DNA from: DASWKG01 sp036396755
GTDB lineage: Bacteria > Actinomycetota > UBA4738 > CALAEC01
Direction of reading: 5' to 3'
NCBI GenBank assembly: GCA_036396755.1
Contig: DASWKG010000175.1
Coordinates: forward strand, 1-9,818
DNA: 9,818 nt
In this document: positions 7,234 through 9,818 of the stretch, one piece after another
How positions within the stretch are numbered: the first letter of the stretch is position 1
How the letters are laid out: each line of letters begins with the position of its first letter
Program-made: the position numbers and the translations under genes
Notes under the pieces: model-generated
Databases searched by the model: none
The model's input: only the letters and a program-made list of their open reading frames with translations
Told to the model about the DNA's origin: nothing

Positions 7234-8004
7234 ATGCGCAGCTTCAAGATGGGTCGCTTCGCGGCCCGAGGCTCGACGATCGCAGGAACCGCGGTGGTCC
7301 TGGCGCTGGTCGCCGGTGCGGCCTTCGCCGCCATCCCCGATAGCGCCGGGGTCATCAACGGCTGCTTCCGGTCCGACGGCAATCCTCACGGCGGAGGCTA
7401 CGGCAAGCTCCGCGTGGTCGAGGACCAGGACGACTGCAAGAACGACGAGACCGGGCTCTCTTGGAACCGGCAGGGCCCGCCCGGGCCTGCGGGGCCCGAG
7501 GGGGCTCAGGGGATCCCGGGTCCGCAGGGGCCCCAGGGCGACCCGGGACCGACTGGGCCGCAAGGATCCCAGGGTCCCGCGGGACCGCAGGGCCCGGCAG
7601 GGCCGCAGGGACCGGGCGGAGCGGCCTTCGGCGGGTCGACGAACCACCCTCGTTGCGACCCCGAGAGCGCGGCGCCGGTGACGTGCGCGACGCTCGAGCT
7701 CACGCTCCCGACCAGGTCTCCGGTCCTGCTCGTCGGCCAGCTGCGAGCGCTGGTAGAGGAGGACGCGGACAAGGGTTTCGGCAACTGCGTCCTCGGGACG
7801 AGCGAGACCGCGAACCTCGACGATTCGAGGATCGGGTTCGGGGTCTTCGGCAACAACTGGGACCTGATGCCGCTGTCGATCGTCACCCCCCCGGTCGGCC
7901 CCGGGCTGGTCCTGTTCGGGATCGACTGCACCCAGTTCGAGGGCGCCGGCGCGATCGAGTACGACCAGATCAAGCTCAGCGCGGTGGTGCTGGGCTCGGC
8001 CTGA
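7234..8004 (+). CDS. Exported collagen-like (Gly-X-Y repeat) protein
   Basis: A 256-residue protein of unknown function. Residues 1-32 look like a signal peptide (MRSFKMGRFAARG, hydrophobic core, AGAAFA cleavage region). Residues 33-79 form a small cysteine-containing domain (IPDSAGVINGCF...LRVVEDQDDCKNDETGLSWN), an arrangement I recognise from many actinobacterial collagen-like proteins. Residues 81-129 are 16 uninterrupted Gly-X-Y triplets rich in Pro and Gln, expected to form a trimeric collagen triple helix. Residues 130-256 form a beta-rich C-terminal domain, possibly a trimerising head. There are six cysteines (44, 68, 141, 151, 185, 232), suited to disulfides outside the cell. There is no LPXTG motif or C-terminal membrane segment, so it is probably released or held by other contacts. 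GGAGG at 7225-7229 precedes the ATG. It ends 9 bases from the convergent oxidoreductase gene. Confidence 0.88.
   Translation: MRSFKMGRFAARGSTIAGTAVVLALVAGAAFAAIPDSAGVINGCFRSDGNPHGGGYGKLRVVEDQDDCKNDETGLSWNRQGPPGPAGPEGAQGIPGPQGPQGDPGPTGPQGSQGPAGPQGPAGPQGPGGAAFGGSTNHPRCDPESAAPVTCATLELTLPTRSPVLLVGQLRALVEEDADKGFGNCVLGTSETANLDDSRIGFGVFGNNWDLMPLSIVTPPVGPGLVLFGIDCTQFEGAGAIEYDQIKLSAVVLGSA
7474..7620 (+). repeat. Collagen Gly-X-Y coding repeat
   Basis: Sixteen codon triplets of the form GGN-NNN-NNN encode GPP, GPA, GPE, GAQ, GIP, GPQ, GPQ, GDP, GPT, GPQ, GSQ, GPA, GPQ, GPA, GPQ, GPG plus a final Gly. The last part uses near-identical units, where GPA-GPQ occurs twice in tandem, so repeat number may vary by slippage or recombination between strains. 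Confidence 0.9.
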
Positions 8005-8019
8005 GCGCCGGGCTCAGCC
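7998..8019. terminator. Candidate shared hairpin between convergent genes
   Basis: CTGAGC (8001-8006) and GCTCAG (8012-8017) are perfect inverted arms with a 5-base loop, extendable by two G-C pairs if C8000 bulges. Each arm contains the stop codon of one of the two convergent genes (TGA at 8002-8004 on plus; TGA read on minus at 8014-8016). The position suits a bidirectional terminator, but there is no clear T-run on either side, so efficiency is doubtful. Confidence 0.35.
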
Positions 8020-9414
8020 CTCCGGGTTGATGTTCTGGTTCAGGCGGAAGGCGTTCTGGGGGTCGTACTTGCGTTTGAGGGCCACGAGCCGCTCGTACTT
8101 CGCCTCCCCGTAGGCGGCGACGACCCGGTCGTGGCCCTCGTCGCCGAGGAAGTTCACGTAGACGGCCCCGGGGCCGTGGCGCTCGAGATCGGCGTGGAAG
8201 TCCCGAGCCCAGGCGATGTGCGCCTCGGCGTCGCGGTCGTCCGGGGTCCAGACGCTGTTGACGTTCACGTTGTGGCCGAGGCCGCGGTGACTGCAGGCGG
8301 TCGCGTCCTCCTCCACCCTGCTCATCGCGCCGCCCAGCTGGAAGATGATCGTGTACGACAGCGGCGAGGTGATCCGCCTCGTGTGCTCGAGGAGCACCTC
8401 GACCACGCCGTCGGTCAGCTCGGCCAGCTCCTGCGACTTCCAGTAGTAGTGCCACCCGTGGGGGACCGTGGGGTTGAACATCGACTGGTGCATGACGTAC
8501 GGCTTGGGCTCGAGAAGGTCCACGAGCGGCGTCGCGACCCGCCGGAGCGGGCGCACGAGCTCCTCCCCCGCCTCGATCGAGCCCGCGAAGAACGAGACCA
8601 CGGTGATGACGGGCTCGCCGTGGAGCTCCTCGGGGATGAACGGTACTGCCGGGGCTCGCCGAAGGTTGAGGACCGACATGTACTCGTCGGGGACCGAGGC
8701 GATGAAGTCCCGGTAGAAGCGGATCACCTTCGGTGCATCGTCGAGGGAGAAGAAGATTGGGCCCGCGAGCACCGTCGGTCCGACCGGGTGCAGGCGGTAC
8801 TCGAACGACGTCACGATCCCGAAGTTGCCGCCCCCGCCGCGGAGCCCCCAGAACAGATCCGGGTTCTCGTCCTCGCTCGCCATGAGGAGCCGGCCGTCGG
8901 CGGTGACGACGTCCGCAGACAGCAGGTTGTCGACGGTGAGGCCGTGCTTTCGGTGGAGCCACCCGATGCCGCCCCCGAGGGTGAGCCCCGAGATCCCGGT
9001 GTGGGTGACGACCCCTCCGGTGGTGGCCAGACCGAAGGCCTGGGTCTCGTGGTCCAGCTCGCCCCAGAGCACCCCCGGCTGGGCCCAGGCCCGCCCGGCG
9101 GCCGGGTCCACCCGGATGCCCTTCATCGCCGAGAGGTCGATCACGAGACCGCCGTCGCAGACGGCCGTCCCGGCGACGTTGTGGCCCCCCCCGCGTACGG
9201 CCACGAGAAGGTTGCGCTCACGGGCGAACCGCACCGCGGCGATGACGTCGGCGGTGCCCGAGCACCGGGCGATCAAGCCGGGGCGCCGGTCGATCGCCCC
9301 GTTCCAGATCGCGCGGGCGGCGTCGTAGCCCGCGTCCTCCGGGCGCAGCAGCTCCCCGGCGAAGCGCTCGCGCAGGCCCGCGTCGTCGATGGCGGGCCTG
9401 GCCCCCGTGTTCAC
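8014..9414 (-). CDS. FAD-binding oxidoreductase of the berberine bridge enzyme (BBE)/6-hydroxynicotine oxidase type
   Basis: A 466-residue cytoplasmic flavoprotein oxidase or dehydrogenase with no signal peptide. The PCMH-type FAD domain spans about 40-210: RGGGH at 74-78 is the loop whose His78 normally forms the 8-alpha-histidyl bond to FAD, and GISGLTLGGGIGWL (140-153) with NLLSADVVTADG (163-174) completes the cofactor site. The substrate domain follows, and the BBE C-terminal motif is present (YVNFLGDEG at 419-427, then YDPQNAFRLNQNI at 450-462). The cysteine that gives the second covalent FAD bond in plant BBE and some bacterial oxidases is absent (ISG at that place), so a monocovalent enzyme is predicted. 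The substrate is unknown; relatives oxidise alcohols, sugars, amines or antibiotic precursors. The GTG start follows a good Shine-Dalgarno. The gene converges on the collagen-like gene and diverges from the GH114-like gene, so it forms its own transcription unit here. Confidence 0.93.
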   Translation of the reverse strand: MNTGARPAIDDAGLRERFAGELLRPEDAGYDAARAIWNGAIDRRPGLIARCSGTADVIAAVRFARERNLLVAVRGGGHNVAGTAVCDGGLVIDLSAMKGIRVDPAAGRAWAQPGVLWGELDHETQAFGLATTGGVVTHTGISGLTLGGGIGWLHRKHGLTVDNLLSADVVTADGRLLMASEDENPDLFWGLRGGGGNFGIVTSFEYRLHPVGPTVLAGPIFFSLDDAPKVIRFYRDFIASVPDEYMSVLNLRRAPAVPFIPEELHGEPVITVVSFFAGSIEAGEELVRPLRRVATPLVDLLEPKPYVMHQSMFNPTVPHGWHYYWKSQELAELTDGVVEVLLEHTRRITSPLSYTIIFQLGGAMSRVEEDATACSHRGLGHNVNVNSVWTPDDRDAEAHIAWARDFHADLERHGPGAVYVNFLGDEGHDRVVAAYGEAKYERLVALKRKYDPQNAFRLNQNINPEG

Positions 9415-9512
9415 TTGGGCTCCTCCCGTGCGTCGGCTGATCGGACCGAGGATGAGGGAGCGGGAGCCTTCAAGGCAAGTACAGAAACTGGACTACCGAG
9501 CGGGGGCCGCCC
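9415..9512. promoter_or_regulatory. Divergent promoter region between oxidoreductase and GH114-like genes
   Basis: This 98-base gap must carry the start signals for both divergent genes unless one start lies further in. On the minus strand a GGGAGGA ribosome binding site occupies 9421-9427, 6 bases before the GTG of the oxidoreductase. Bases about 9471-9496 are clearly less GC-rich than the surroundings and are the likely place for promoter core elements, but I cannot define convincing -35/-10 boxes. Confidence 0.35.
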
Positions 9513-9818
9513 GTGCGAGACTCCACGCGTGAGCGGCGACAGTCCGGGGCGTTCCGAGACGTGAACGTCGGCATCCTTCTTGCCCTGACGGCCATCGTGG
9601 GCAGCACCGGCTTCGCGAGCGCCCGGGCCGCGGCTCAGTGGCAGCCGAGCGCCGGCGACACCTTCCAGATCCAGCTGCAGGGCGAGGTCGACGTCTCCTA
9701 CGACGCGGACGTCTACGACATCGACCTGTTCGACTCGCCGAAGTCGCTCGTCGCCGAGCTGCACGACCTTGACCGCCGCGTCGTGTGCTACATGTCCGCG
9801 GGAACCTACGAGCGCTGG
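9513..9818 (+). CDS. Exported GH114-like (endo-alpha-1,4-polygalactosaminidase type) glycoside hydrolase, N-terminal part
   Basis: The frame is open to the end of the window, giving the first 102 residues. After an N-terminal signal peptide (Arg-rich start, core GILLALTAIVGSTGF at 20-34, probable cleavage after ARAAA at 41) comes WQPSAGDTFQIQLQGEVD, then VYDIDLFD at 67-74 and VVCYMSAGTYERW at 90-102. These are the opening strands of the GH114/TM1410-like TIM barrel; the family includes enzymes that cut galactosamine-containing polysaccharide, including exopolysaccharide. The start is uncertain: GTG 9513 gives a basic n-region, which a signal peptide needs, while GTG 9561 (86 residues) gives none; neither has a strong Shine-Dalgarno, although GGGGG at 9502-9506 precedes the first. 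Catalytic residues lie beyond the window, so activity cannot be judged. Confidence 0.75.
   Translation, partial: MRDSTRERRQSGAFRDVNVGILLALTAIVGSTGFASARAAAQWQPSAGDTFQIQLQGEVDVSYDADVYDIDLFDSPKSLVAELHDLDRRVVCYMSAGTYERW

Noticed and set aside
7474..7620. Periodic repeat as a CRISPR-like or satellite array
   Set aside because: The 9-base periodicity is fully explained by Gly-X-Y codons in frame; there are no spacers of constant size.
5861..7681. A 606-codon plus-strand frame over the haloperoxidase and collagen-like genes
   Set aside because: Its translation is low-complexity Arg/Pro-rich and it crosses two real genes that have their own ribosome binding sites and signal peptides.
8131..9564. 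A 477-codon plus-strand frame opposite the oxidoreductase
   Set aside because: The minus strand encodes an intact BBE-type enzyme with FAD and C-terminal motifs; the plus frame has no domain and ends shortly after the start of the GH114-like gene in another frame.

Overview
The window is very GC-rich DNA with strong GC bias at third codon positions, GTG starts, good Shine-Dalgarno sites and short intergenic gaps. Together with its gene families (an M36 fungalysin peptidase with a discoidin-like tail, a LAL-type LuxR regulator, a secreted vanadium haloperoxidase-like protein, a collagen-like secreted protein, a berberine-bridge-type flavoenzyme and a GH114-like protein) this suggests a free-living, probably soil or freshwater Actinomycetota. 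A high-GC Chloroflexota cannot be excluded, and no rRNA, tRNA or species marker is present to go further.

Layout: (1) 1-2922, plus strand, 5'-truncated secreted M36 metallopeptidase. (2) 3001-5751, plus, a 916-residue ATPase/TPR-like/LuxR-HTH regulator. (3) A 152-base gap with a perfect CCCTAG-N4-CTAGGG dyad. (4) 5904-7196, plus, exported vanadium-dependent haloperoxidase/PAP2-superfamily protein. (5) 7234-8004, plus, exported collagen-like protein with 16 uninterrupted Gly-X-Y triplets, close enough to gene 4 to share a transcript. (6) 8014-9414, minus, FAD-linked oxidoreductase of the BBE/6-hydroxynicotine oxidase type, convergent with gene 5 across 9 bases. (7) 9513-9818, plus, 5' part of an exported GH114-like protein, divergent from gene 6 and cut by the window end.

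Four of the six genes encode exported proteins, or in the peptidase's case one inferred to be exported. The regulator lies directly upstream of the haloperoxidase/collagen-like pair and could control it, but that is inference from position and from the dyad. I see no mobile element, CRISPR array, RNA gene or phage feature, and no strong sign of a new multi-gene system. The most useful leads are the dyad with its neighbouring regulator, the haloperoxidase-collagen pair, and variant residues in two enzymes.
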